Notes under the pieces: generated by a model
The model's database searches: none
Told to the model about the DNA's origin: nothing
The model's input: only the letters and a program-made list of their open reading frames with translations
Shown here: positions 1-9,092 of the stretch, piece after piece
How positions within the stretch are numbered: position 1 is the first letter of the stretch
Layout of the letters: each line of letters begins with the position of its first letter
Assembly (NCBI GenBank): GCA_934678955.1
Contig: CAKUSI010000106.1
Span: 1 to 11,059 of the forward strand
Direction: 5' to 3'
Source of the DNA: an uncultured Austwickia sp.
Lineage (GTDB): Bacteria; Actinomycetota; Actinomycetes; Actinomycetales; Dermatophilaceae
DNA: 11,059 nt
Position numbers and translations under genes: made by a program

Positions 1-584
<584 letters not shown>

Positions 585-590
585 GGGCGG

Positions 591-597
591 ATCCTTT
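591..597 (-). promoter_or_regulatory. Ribosome binding site of aspS
   Basis: Read on the minus strand, AAAGGAT ends 6 nt before the ATG at 584. It is one of the few clear Shine-Dalgarno sequences in the window, and it fixes the aspS start. Confidence 0.7.
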
Positions 598-644
598 CGT
601 GCTCCCGCATAGACGGTGCGGTGCGCGGTCGTTCGGGCGCGTCC

Positions 645-671
645 ACTGTACGGGGAGCGCCCCTCGCTCCC
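645..671 (-). promoter_or_regulatory. Candidate aspS promoter -10 with adjoining inverted repeat
   Basis: On the minus strand TACAGT (650-645) fits the actinobacterial TANNNT -10 consensus and would give a leader of about 50-55 nt before aspS. Just upstream of it is a perfect 7-bp inverted repeat, GGGAGCG (653-659) and CGCTCCC (665-671), with a 5-nt loop. It occupies the -10/-35 spacer and -35 area. No T-tract follows the hairpin on either strand in the direction a terminator would need, so an operator or structural element is more likely. No good -35 hexamer is visible. This is inference from sequence pattern only. Confidence 0.35.
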
Positions 672-717
672 GAAAAAGACCGCACTGACCCGCCAGGGAC
701 GATCCGCAGAGACAAGC

Positions 718-771
718 CGTATGGATGGCGCGCTTGCCCGACGCGTATGGATGATGCGTATAGACACGCGT
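718..771 (+). promoter_or_regulatory. Candidate vapBC operator: 10-bp direct repeat and ACGCGT palindromes
   Basis: CGTATGGATG occurs twice, at 718-727 and 744-753, 26 bp apart. The palindrome ACGCGT also occurs twice, at 741-746 and 766-771, 25 bp apart. Both elements lie directly before vapB. Type II antitoxins usually bind repeats in their own promoter, so these are natural candidates for autoregulatory sites. The spacing of about 2.5 helical turns would place the two copies on different faces of the helix. Binding is inferred, not shown. Confidence 0.35.
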
Positions 772-782
772 AGCCTGTGGTG
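771..782 (+). promoter_or_regulatory. Candidate leaderless promoter -10 of vapB
   Basis: TAGCCT (771-776) matches TANNNT and is followed by 6 nt and then the ATG at 783. This is the spacing expected if transcription starts on the A of the start codon. No Shine-Dalgarno is present before 783 or before the alternative GTG codons at 777 and 780. No good -35 element is seen. An alternative -10, TATAGA (759-764), lies 19 nt after TTGCCC (734-739) and would give a short leader without a ribosome binding site. Confidence 0.4.
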
Positions 783-1052
783 ATGGCGTTGAGCATCCGC
801 AACAAGGCCACCGAGGCCGCGGTGCGGCTGCTGGCCGCCCGCACCGGCGTCGGCCTCACCGAGGCCATCGACGAGGCGGTCGCGCGCCGGCTGGCGGACC
901 TCGACCGAGAGAGTCGCGACTCCTCCCCGCAAGCGCACACGGCCCGCGCGGAACGCGTTCGTCGGGTCTTCGAAGAGTTCATGGAGGGCGTCGACCCCGC
1001 GAAACTTCTGACCGACGACGACCTCTACGACAAGAACGGCCTGCCGAGGTGA
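783..1052 (+). CDS. vapB: VapB-family type II antitoxin
   Basis: An 89-aa protein beginning [18 protein letters not shown], with [21 protein letters not shown] next (residues about 21-41). This is the ribbon-helix-helix-type N-terminus of the Rv0623-like/PSK_trans_fac group of VapB antitoxins. The C-terminal part (about 58-89) is acidic and ends [11 protein letters not shown], the usual toxin-neutralising tail of this group. The antitoxin binds VapC, blocks its RNase site and with it represses the operon (family knowledge). ATG 783 is chosen over GTG 777 and GTG 780 because MALSI is the family N-terminus and a -10-like hexamer sits at leaderless distance. The stop overlaps the vapC start (GTGA), so translation is probably coupled. 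The gene is less GC-rich than its neighbours by eye. Confidence 0.88.
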   Translation: MALSIRNKATEAAVRLLAARTGVGLTEAIDEAVARRLADLDRESRDSSPQAHTARAERVRRVFEEFMEGVDPAKLLTDDDLYDKNGLPR

Positions 1053-1441
1053 TCGTCGACACCTCAGCCATCGTCGCGATCCTCCGGGGCCAGCCGACAG
1101 CCGCGGCGCTTCAGGCTCGACTCGCGATGCCGGGACCGCATCTGATGTCGTCGGCGACGTTCGTCGAACTGACCATCGTCCTCCGCCACGAAAAGTCGGT
1201 GGAGGAGGTCGACCGGCTCCTCCGCGCACTGGATGTCAGGATCGCCCCGCTCAGCGTCGAGCAGGCCCTTGTCGCCGCACAGGCCTACCGCGCCTACGGC
1301 AAGGGTTCCGGTTCGCCCGCGCGGCTCACCCTGGGAGACACGTTCTCGTACGCTCTCGCGACGGATGAACGTGGGCCCCTGCTGTGTGTCGGCGACGACT
1401 TCGGTGAGACGGACGTGGCAATGGTCTCCCTCCAGGAATGA
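1049..1441 (+). CDS. vapC: VapC-family PIN-domain ribonuclease toxin
   Basis: A 130-aa single PIN domain, full length for VapC. The acidic Mg2+-binding residues are present: D4 in VIVDTSA, E40 in [13 protein letters not shown]97 in [12 protein letters not shown], and D116/D117 in [10 protein letters not shown]. All are intact, so the toxin looks catalytically competent. Family members cleave RNA, often tRNA or a 23S rRNA loop, and so stop translation when VapB is degraded. The substrate cannot be predicted here. The start GTG at 1049 overlaps the vapB stop (GTGA). The stop TGA (1439-1441) runs into a terminator-like hairpin before the next gene. The GDTFSYALA motif places it in the same subgroup as VapCs paired with Rv0623-like antitoxins. 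Confidence 0.92.
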   Translation: MIVDTSAIVAILRGQPTAAALQARLAMPGPHLMSSATFVELTIVLRHEKSVEEVDRLLRALDVRIAPLSVEQALVAAQAYRAYGKGSGSPARLTLGDTFSYALATDERGPLLCVGDDFGETDVAMVSLQE

Positions 1442-1465
1442 GCCCGCCGGGCTCGGGCATTTTGT
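1440..1465 (+). terminator. Terminator-like hairpin after vapC
   Basis: GCCCG (1442-1446) pairs with CGGGC (1454-1458) and is followed at once by ATTTTGT. A competing stem is GAGCCC (1440-1445) with GGGCTC (1449-1454). The T-run after a GC stem is unusual for this GC-rich window, so a weak intrinsic terminator or attenuator for vapBC is plausible. It also argues that the lipoprotein begins downstream, not at the ATG at 1438. Confidence 0.4.
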
Positions 1466-1497
1466 CGGCCTTGCCGAGCTGGGTGAAGATGGATGGC

Positions 1498-2139
1498 ATG
1501 AATTCCTCGGCGCGTCACGTCCGTTCCGCTGCTGTCGCCCTCGCGGCCGCCCTTGCCCTCGCCGGGTGCTCCTCCGGTTCGACCGGGGAGGCAGGCTCTC
1601 CCACGTCGCCGGCCGCAACGGCCGGCACAGGGACGGGCACGGGGTCCTCGGGCGACGCCCAGGCGATCCTGGCCGCCCACGGGCTGGCCGGCCTCGACAC
1701 CCGCGCAGTGATCGAGAAGCTCGACGAGACGCGGGTGGACGACCGCCCCGGCGACCTCATCGCCTCGGTGCGCCCCGCCAGCCTGTTGCTCGCGCAGGGC
1801 GGCGGGGAGAAGGTCGAGGTCCCGATTGAGGGCGGGCAGTTCTACCTGTCGATCGCGCCGTACGTGAACCGCACCCACGAGTGCCACTTCCACTCCCTGA
1901 CGACCTGCCTGGGCGAGCTGCGCGGTGAGCCCGTCCATCTGAAGGTCACCCGCGCCGACACAGGCGAGGTCCTCGTCGATCAGGACAAGACCACGTTCGA
2001 CAATGGCTTCGTCGCCGCCTGGGTGCCCCGGGACATCACGGCCGACGTCACGATCACCCATGCGGGCAAGACCAACACGACGCGCGTCACGACCGGGCCG
2101 CAGGACGCCACCTGCCTGACCACGATGCAGCTGACCTGA
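1498..2139 (+). CDS. cueP: CueP-family copper-binding lipoprotein
   Basis: A 213-aa exported lipoprotein. Residues 1-23 form a lipoprotein signal peptide (basic start, Ala/Leu core, lipobox LAGC with lipidated Cys24), followed by a Ser/Gly/Thr/Pro linker to about residue 52. The mature domain (53-213) carries the CueP hallmarks HECHFHSLTTC (127-137), TFDNGFVAAWVPRDI (166-180) and ATCLTTMQL near the end. Cys129, Cys137 and Cys206 have nearly the same spacing as the three conserved cysteines of Salmonella CueP. CueP binds copper in the envelope and helps resist copper stress (family knowledge). In this probably Gram-positive host it would be membrane-anchored and extracellular. In-frame ATGs exist at 1438, 1489 and 1498. 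1498 gives the cleanest signal peptide, with GGGTGAAG about 9 nt upstream. 1438 would place the vapC hairpin inside the gene. No copper-regulator site was recognised. Confidence 0.88.
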   Translation: MNSSARHVRSAAVALAAALALAGCSSGSTGEAGSPTSPAATAGTGTGTGSSGDAQAILAAHGLAGLDTRAVIEKLDETRVDDRPGDLIASVRPASLLLAQGGGEKVEVPIEGGQFYLSIAPYVNRTHECHFHSLTTCLGELRGEPVHLKVTRADTGEVLVDQDKTTFDNGFVAAWVPRDITADVTITHAGKTNTTRVTTGPQDATCLTTMQLT

Positions 2140-2188
2140 CCTGGCTGAACTACCTGGGCCGTTCCTGACCTGCGCCGCACCTGGGCCG
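2135..2188 (+). repeat. Degenerate tandem repeat at the 3' end of cueP
   Basis: CCTGACCTG occurs at 2135-2143 and 2164-2172, and ACCTGGGCCG at 2152-2161 and 2179-2188. Together they suggest a diverged duplication of about 27-29 bp that starts on the cueP stop codon. I see no T-rich terminator in it. Confidence 0.5.
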
Positions 2189-2198
2189 CGTCGCCGGC

Positions 2199-2289
2199 GC
2201 TCAGCCGTCGGTGACGTCGCCGTCGGTTGGGCTCAGCCGCCGGTGACGTCGCCGTCGGTTGGGCTCAGCCGCCGGTGACGTCGCCGTCG
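2199..2289. repeat. 32-bp tandem repeat, 2.8 copies, overlapping the 3' end of the YchJ-family gene
   Basis: Units at 2199-2230, 2231-2262 and 2263-2289 (partial) begin GCTCAGCCGCCGGTGACGTC and are almost identical; the first has one T for C. The rightmost copy is the real coding end of the YchJ-family gene, including its stop (TCA on the plus strand, 2265-2267). The two others are copies lying beyond the stop. Each unit contains the near-palindrome CGGTGACGTCGCCG and the short palindrome GGCTCAGCC, so an RNA copy could form a series of small hairpins between the convergent genes. Confidence 0.9.
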
Positions 2290-2681
2290 ACGTAGACCCA
2301 GCGCCGGCCGCGTCGAGCGAACCTGGCGTCCTCCGTGAAGGCCGTCTCGCCTCCGTCGGGTGATCGGGAGATCGCCCGATAGGTGACCTCTCCCTCGGTG
2401 TCGTCGGGACCGCCCTCCACGCTCGACAGCACCTCGAGGCCGACCCACAGGTGCTGCGGGTCGAGGTGCAGTTGGGACGGCCGAGTCTGCGGGTGCCAGG
2501 TCCGCAGCAGGTAGTCCGCGTCGCCGACCGCGAACGCGGCGTACCGGCTGCGCATCAAGTCCCGGGCGGTCGACGCCGACGCGGCGCCGGAATGCAGTCG
2601 CCCGCAGCACTCCCCGTACGCCTCGCCCTCGCCGCACGGACACGGCATATCGCGGGAGGACACCGCCCCGAAGACCGACAT
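2265..2681 (-). CDS. YchJ/UPF0225-family protein with N-terminal SEC-C motif
   Basis: A 138-aa protein. A SEC-C metal-binding motif, CPCGEGEAYGECCG (Cys14, Cys16, Cys25, Cys26), probably binds zinc. It is followed by the UPF0225/YchJ domain (RDLMRSRYAAFAVGDADYLLRTWHP about 49-73; late motifs FTEDARF and RRWVYVDGDV), an NTF2-like fold of unknown biochemical role. The length is normal for the family. The start ATG 2681 lies 7 nt after the NUDIX stop, which suggests translational coupling. A later ATG at 2648 (MPCPCGEG) is also possible, and neither has a good Shine-Dalgarno. The last codons and the stop have been tandemly duplicated downstream. In M. tuberculosis xerD follows the NUDIX gene, so this gene's position is a local difference. 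Its function is unknown. Confidence 0.88.
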   Translation of the reverse strand: MSVFGAVSSRDMPCPCGEGEAYGECCGRLHSGAASASTARDLMRSRYAAFAVGDADYLLRTWHPQTRPSQLHLDPQHLWVGLEVLSSVEGGPDDTEGEVTYRAISRSPDGGETAFTEDARFARRGRRWVYVDGDVTGG

Positions 2682-2688
2682 CAGGGGC

Positions 2689-5174
<2,486 letters not shown>

Positions 5175-5206
5175 TCAGGTCGGCGCGTCCCGGGGTGAAC
5201 AAGTGG

Positions 5207-6985
5207 TCAGCGCCCGCTGCGGCGGCGCGCCTGATCGAGAAGCTCGGCCGCGTGCGCGAGGGCCACGTCGCTGTGCGCCCCCGCCATCATCCGGGCCAGC
5301 TCGGCCAGCCGCTCCTGCCCGGCCACCTCGACGACGCCGCTGGCCGTCACGTGCCCGTCGCTCGCCTTGTGGACGACGAGGTGGCGGTCGGCGTACGCGG
5401 CCACCTGCGGCAGGTGCGTCACGACCAGCACCTGGGCGTGCCGGGCCAGCGCCGCGAGCCGGGCGCCCACGTCGAGAGCTGCTGCGCCGCCCACCCCCGC
5501 ATCGACCTCGTCGAACACGAAGGTGGGTAGTGGGTGGGGTCCGGTCCCCCCTGAGGCAGCGGTGATCCCGCTGGTGATCCCGCCGGTGATCCCGGCGGTG
5601 ACCACCTCGAGAGCCAGCATCACCCGGGACAGCTCGCCGCCGCTCGCCGCGCGGGCCACGCTGCGCGCCGGCGCGCCCGGGTTGGCCGCGAGGCGGATCT
5701 CGACCGCGTCGATTCCGCTGGGGCCGAATCGGACCCGCCGCCCGTCGGGCAGCGGGAGTCCCCGGTCGTCGTCCTGGAGCTCCAGTGCGACCTCGATGCG
5801 GGCGCGTCCCATCGCGAGGTGCGCCAGCTCCTGGGTCACCGCGTCGGCCAGCCGTTGGGCCGCCTCGCGTCGCTGCGCCGAGAGCGCGTCGGCCTGCCGA
5901 CCGAGCTGATCCTGCAGCCGGATGGCCTCAGCGCGCAGGTCCTTCGCGCGATCGGCGGCGCCCTCCAGCCCCGCCAGGCGGGCGGCGGCCTCGCGCCCCC
6001 ACGCCAGGGCCTCGCTCAGGCCGCCGTGGCGACGGGCGAGGCGGGCCAGCTCGGCGCGCCGTTCGGCGACCACGGCCAGCCGGGCGGGGTCCGCTTCGAG
6101 CGAGTCCAGGTAGGCCGACAGTTCCTCGCCCAGGTCCGCGGCGAGCACCGCGAGTTCGCCGACACGACGGGCGAGGTCCCCCATGCGTGTGTCGGCGGCA
6201 GAGGCGGCGTCCAGCGTCTCGCGGGTGCGGGCGAGCACGCTCGCGGCCCCGTCGGCGCCCGGGTCGTCGCCGCCGGTGAGCTGATCCCGCGCGAGCCCAG
6301 CCGCGGAGCGCAGCGCGTCGGCGTGCGCGAGCCGGTCCTCCTCCTGCGCCAGCTCCTCGTCCTCCCCCGGCTGTGGGTCGAGGCGCTCGAGTTCCTCCAG
6401 ACCGGCCCGCAGCTCCGCGGCCACGGCGTCGCGCTCTCTTCCGGCCGCCAGCGCCTCGCGGAGGGCTGCCTGGCACCGGGCGAGATCGGCGAAGGTGGCC
6501 TCGTACGCCTCCCTCGCGCCCGCCAACGGCTCGCCGCCGAAGTCGTCGAGGAGGACCCGGTGTTGCTCCGGGCGGCGCAGCCGCCACTGGTCCGCCTGAC
6601 CGTGCACGGCGACAAGCAGCTCACCCAGCTCGCCCAGCAGCGCCACCGGGGTGTGCCGACCCCCGACGTGGGCACGCGACCGGCCTTCCGCGGAGACGGT
6701 GCGGGCCAGCAGCAGGTCGTCGTCGGCGTCGCCGCCCGCCTCGCGGATCCGGGCCCGGGCGGGGTGCTCCGCCGCGACGTCGACCACGCCCTCGACCACG
6801 GCCTGGCGGGTGCCGTGCCGCACCGCGCCGGCGTCGGAGCGGGCACCGAGCAGCAACCCGAGTCCGGTGACCACCATCGTCTTGCCGGCGCCGGTCTCGC
6901 CGGTGAGCACGTTGAGTCCCGGCGCCAGGTCCAAGGTGGCGTCGTCGATGACGCCCAGCCCTTGGATCCGCATCTGCCGCAACAC
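5207..6985 (-). CDS. recN: DNA repair ATPase RecN
   Basis: SMC-like protein that acts on double-strand breaks. 592 aa. Walker A GETGAGKT (29-36) follows MRIQGLGVIDDATLDLAPG. A long Ala/Glu/Arg-rich region with heptad character (about 155-385) forms the two coiled-coil arms. The ABC signature ASGGELSR is at 447-454, Walker B TFVFDEVDAG at 488-497 (Asp492, Glu493), and VVTHLPQVAAYADRH at 521-535. All ATPase motifs are intact. The start GTG 6985 is preferred to ATG 6973 because relatives begin MLxxMRIxSLG, matching VLRQMRIQGLG. Between signature and Walker B there is an extra Gly/Ile/Thr repeat segment (about 464-487) not typical of RecN. recN follows nadK after 121 bp, the usual actinobacterial order. 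No convincing SOS box was found upstream. Confidence 0.96.
   Translation of the reverse strand: MLRQMRIQGLGVIDDATLDLAPGLNVLTGETGAGKTMVVTGLGLLLGARSDAGAVRHGTRQAVVEGVVDVAAEHPARARIREAGGDADDDLLLARTVSAEGRSRAHVGGRHTPVALLGELGELLVAVHGQADQWRLRRPEQHRVLLDDFGGEPLAGAREAYEATFADLARCQAALREALAAGRERDAVAAELRAGLEELERLDPQPGEDEELAQEEDRLAHADALRSAAGLARDQLTGGDDPGADGAASVLARTRETLDAASAADTRMGDLARRVGELAVLAADLGEELSAYLDSLEADPARLAVVAERRAELARLARRHGGLSEALAWGREAAARLAGLEGAADRAKDLRAEAIRLQDQLGRQADALSAQRREAAQRLADAVTQELAHLAMGRARIEVALELQDDDRGLPLPDGRRVRFGPSGIDAVEIRLAANPGAPARSVARAASGGELSRVMLALEVVTAGITGGITSGITAASGGTGPHPLPTFVFDEVDAGVGGAAALDVGARLAALARHAQVLVVTHLPQVAAYADRHLVVHKASDGHVTASGVVEVAGQERLAELARMMAGAHSDVALAHAAELLDQARRRSGR
5561..5603. 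repeat. 12-bp in-frame tandem repeat inside recN
   Basis: GGTGATCCCGCT, GGTGATCCCGCC and GGTGATCCCGGC follow each other at 5561-5572, 5573-5584 and 5585-5596, with a partial fourth unit to 5603. On the coding strand this gives a four-residue repeat of the type (A/G/S)-G-I-T, in frame, just before Walker B. Confidence 0.9.
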
Positions 6986-6998
6986 AGGGCCCAGCGTA
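6986..6998 (-). promoter_or_regulatory. Candidate leaderless promoter -10 of recN
   Basis: On the minus strand TACGCT (6998-6993) is followed by 7 nt and GTG 6985, with no Shine-Dalgarno between. No clear -35 is visible. It lies in the 121-bp gap after nadK, which otherwise holds only GC-rich sequence with the 10-bp palindrome GCCCGCGGGC at 7058-7067. Confidence 0.38.
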
Positions 6999-7106
6999 GG
7001 GCCGCGCGCCGACGGACCCTCGCAGGCGAACGCTCGGGTCGGCCGACTCGGGTGCGCGCCCGCGGGCCGGCCGGCACGGACGGCCGAGACGACGGGGGCG
7101 GGAGAC

Positions 7107-8048
7107 TCAGACGGGCGGGGGCAGGTCCGAGCGCCAGCGGTACGCGCCGGACGGGCGCGTGCGGCCGCGCCACCCTTCGACGGGGAGCGCGAACTTCTCG
7201 ACGAGCCGGTCCGCGAACGGTGCCGAGCTGAGCCGCGCCAGCTGGACCGGCGTGCGACCGCGGGACACCTCGACCCGCGCCCCTTCGGGGAGCTCCACGA
7301 GCCGGGCTCCGTCACACCACATGATGCCGACGCCCTCGGTGTCCGGCACCAGCTCGATCGCGACCTTCGAGTACGGGCCGACGACCATAGGCCGGGCGAA
7401 GAGCGCGTGTGCGGAGATCGGCACGACCAGCAGCGCGGACACGTCGGGCCAGACGACCGGGCCGCCGGCCGAGAAGGCATACGCGGTGCTTCCGGTCGGA
7501 GTGGCGATGATCATGCCGTCGGTGCCGAGCGTGGACACCGGTCGCCCGTCGATTTCGAGGATGAGCTCGAGCATCCGCTCCCGGGATGCCTTCTCGACCG
7601 TGACCTCGTTGAGCGCCCAGCTGCGGCCCACGACGCGGGTGCCGTCCATCGCCACCACGTCGAGGGTCAACCGGTCCTCGACCGTGTAGGTGCGGTCCAC
7701 GATCTGGCCCACGACCTCACGCAGATCCTCCTGCTCCGCCTGCGCGAGGAAGCCGACGTGCCCGAAGTTGATGCCGAGCAGCGGGGCACCGGAGCCGCGC
7801 GCCATGTCCGCCGCCCGCAGGATGGTGCCGTCGCCGCCGAGGATGCAGACGAGCTCCGCGCCCGTGGCCGGCGCGCGCGGGTCGGCCTGGACGACGCCCG
7901 TCATGCCGAGCGCCCGGGTGGCGGCGAGGTCGCCGGGGAGCATGGCCACCTCGAGGCCGTGGCCGACGAGCAGCTCGACCATATCGAGGGTATGGCGCAC
8001 CATGCCGGGTCTCGCCACGTTGGCGATGAGCAGGATCCGGCGTGACAT
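7107..8048 (-). CDS. nadK: NAD kinase
   Basis: Phosphorylates NAD to NADP in the cytosol; in actinobacteria it often accepts polyphosphate as well as ATP. 313 aa. The catalytic GGDGT motif is at 71-75 (Asp73), with GINFGHVGFL at 92-101, LNEVTVEK at 146-153 (Asn147-Glu148), and the glycine-rich TDGMIIATPTGSTAYAFSAGGP at 176-197. These are the full set of ATP-NAD kinase motifs, and the length is normal. ATG 8048 is preferred to the adjacent GTG 8051 because AAAGG lies 6 nt upstream. The start overlaps the tlyA stop (TGATG), so the two are translationally linked, as in M. tuberculosis Rv1694-Rv1695. Preference for polyphosphate cannot be read from the sequence. Confidence 0.96.
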   Translation of the reverse strand: MSRRILLIANVARPGMVRHTLDMVELLVGHGLEVAMLPGDLAATRALGMTGVVQADPRAPATGAELVCILGGDGTILRAADMARGSGAPLLGINFGHVGFLAQAEQEDLREVVGQIVDRTYTVEDRLTLDVVAMDGTRVVGRSWALNEVTVEKASRERMLELILEIDGRPVSTLGTDGMIIATPTGSTAYAFSAGGPVVWPDVSALLVVPISAHALFARPMVVGPYSKVAIELVPDTEGVGIMWCDGARLVELPEGARVEVSRGRTPVQLARLSSAPFADRLVEKFALPVEGWRGRTRPSGAYRWRSDLPPPV

Positions 8049-8914
8049 CACAGACCTTTCGTCATCGGTGCGAGCGGGCCGGGCGCGGGGTGGGGTTCGT
8101 CGTGGGAGCGGTTCTCCTCGAACGTTACGACGGATGCGATCGCCGTGGCGTCGTCCCGCAGACCCAGCTCGCCGCGTCGCCCTACCCAGAGTAGATACTC
8201 CCGGTTGCCGTGGGAGCCGGCCAAGGGACTGGATACCAACCCCCGGGGGTGCAGGCCGGCCGCGCGGGCCGCGGCCAGCACGTCGCGCAGCGCTCGGGCG
8301 CGCTCGCGCGGATCCGTCACCACGCCGCTCTTGCCGAGCCGCTCGCGGCCGACCTCGAACTGCGGTTTCACGAGCCAGATCCCCTGGCCGTCCGCGGCGA
8401 GGAGCTCCGCGAGCCGCGCCGCGACCAGCTGCAGCGAGATGAAGCTGAGGTCGGCGACCAGCAGAGCGAACGGCCCACCCACCTCCTCCGGCGTCACGGT
8501 CCGGAGGTTCCTTCCCTCCAGGTTGGTGACGCGAGGGTCGGCCGCCAGCTGTGCCGCGAGCTGGCCGTGGCCGACGTCCAGCGCCACGACGTGCGCGGCG
8601 CCCCGCTCCAGCAACACCTGCGTGAATCCGCCGGTCGATGCGCCCACGTCGAGGCAGCGCCGGCCCCTGGCCGAGAGCGGGTCCTCCGGTGCCCTGCCGA
8701 ACTCTTCGAAGGCCGCGTGCAGCTTGTGGCCCGCCCGGCCCACCCGCGAGACGTGCCCCGGCCGCAGTGCGACCTCGTCGTGCGAGGCCACGTCTTCGGA
8801 TGCCTTACGGGCCGGAGCGCCGTTGACCGTGACGAAGCCACCCTTCACGAGGTCGCGGGCATCCCCTCTGGATCGGGCCAGGCGGAGCGCGACCAGCACC
8901 GCGTCGAGCCGCAC
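8048..8914 (-). CDS. tlyA: TlyA-family rRNA 2'-O-methyltransferase
   Basis: SAM-dependent methyltransferase of the TlyA/hemolysin family. In mycobacteria it methylates 16S C1409 and 23S C1920, and its loss gives capreomycin resistance. 288 aa. An S4 RNA-binding domain (about 1-55: VRLDAVLVALRLARSRGDAR then KGGFVTVNGAPARK) precedes the Rossmann methyltransferase domain with SAM motif DVGASTGGFT (89-98). The catalytic set is present as Lys64 (HKL), Asp155 (ADLSFIS), Lys183 (VKPQFE) and Glu239 (NREY). The C-terminus has an extra tail of about 20 residues. The interdomain linker lacks the Trp of the mycobacterial RxWV sequence (Arg57 instead). GTG 8914 is the first start in frame with the conserved N-terminus and lies 4 nt after the preceding stop. 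The older name hemolysin is probably misleading. Confidence 0.94.
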   Translation of the reverse strand: MRLDAVLVALRLARSRGDARDLVKGGFVTVNGAPARKASEDVASHDEVALRPGHVSRVGRAGHKLHAAFEEFGRAPEDPLSARGRRCLDVGASTGGFTQVLLERGAAHVVALDVGHGQLAAQLAADPRVTNLEGRNLRTVTPEEVGGPFALLVADLSFISLQLVAARLAELLAADGQGIWLVKPQFEVGRERLGKSGVVTDPRERARALRDVLAAARAAGLHPRGLVSSPLAGSHGNREYLLWVGRRGELGLRDDATAIASVVTFEENRSHDEPHPAPGPLAPMTKGL

Positions 8915-8918
8915 CGAC

Positions 8919-9092
8919 TCACCCGTCGTCCGTACCGGCCAGCAAGCCCCGCAGCGCCTCGTCGACCGCGGTGGCCGCCGCGATCGACGCGTCAAGATCC
9001 TCCGGCGGAGTACGCTCCAATGCCTCCAGCGCGGCACGCGCGGCATCCTCGCCGGGTGCCTCGCCCGGAACAGGCACCACGGGCTGCGTCAC
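8919..9092 (-). CDS. Small conserved actinobacterial protein, Rv1693-like
   Basis: A 57-aa protein beginning (V)TQPVVPVPGEAPGED, with a predicted amphipathic helix rich in Ala, Glu and Leu (ARAALEALERTP and LDASIAAATAVDEALRGLL). It is acidic and soluble, with no membrane segment and no Cys. The GTG start overlaps the phosphatase stop (GTGA), and the stop lies 4 nt before tlyA. M. tuberculosis has a protein of the same size (Rv1693) in exactly this position, which supports it as a real gene. The function is unknown. It may act with, or simply be co-translated with, TlyA or the phosphatase. Confidence 0.75.
   Translation of the reverse strand: MTQPVVPVPGEAPGEDAARAALEALERTPPEDLDASIAAATAVDEALRGLLAGTDDG

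Noticed and set aside
1438..1497. Upstream start of the lipoprotein at ATG 1438 (ATGA overlap with vapC)
   Set aside because: It would add 20 residues before the signal peptide and put a terminator-like hairpin in the coding region; the ATG at 1498 gives a normal lipoprotein signal.
2199..2289. The 32-bp repeats as a CRISPR array
   Set aside because: The copies abut directly with no spacers, and the last copy is coding sequence of the YchJ-family gene.
2233..2643. A 136-aa minus-strand frame overlapping the YchJ-family gene
   Set aside because: It is the shifted frame of that gene, and it ends in GDVTGG only because the 32-bp repeat copies the gene's end.
5196..5209. TGAACAAGTGGTCA as an SOS (LexA) box near recN/pyrG
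   Set aside because: It has a mismatch to the GAAC-N4-GTTC core and overlaps the recN stop, downstream of recN, so it is not placed to control recN.
7024..7045. GCGAACGCTCGGGTC upstream of recN as an SOS box
   Set aside because: Only one half-site (CGAAC) fits; the second half does not match GTTCG.
6985..7480. Possible 165-residue N-terminal extension of RecN
   Set aside because: The extension is Arg/Ser/Pro-rich, overlaps nadK coding sequence on the same strand, and RecN relatives begin at the MLxxMRI region.
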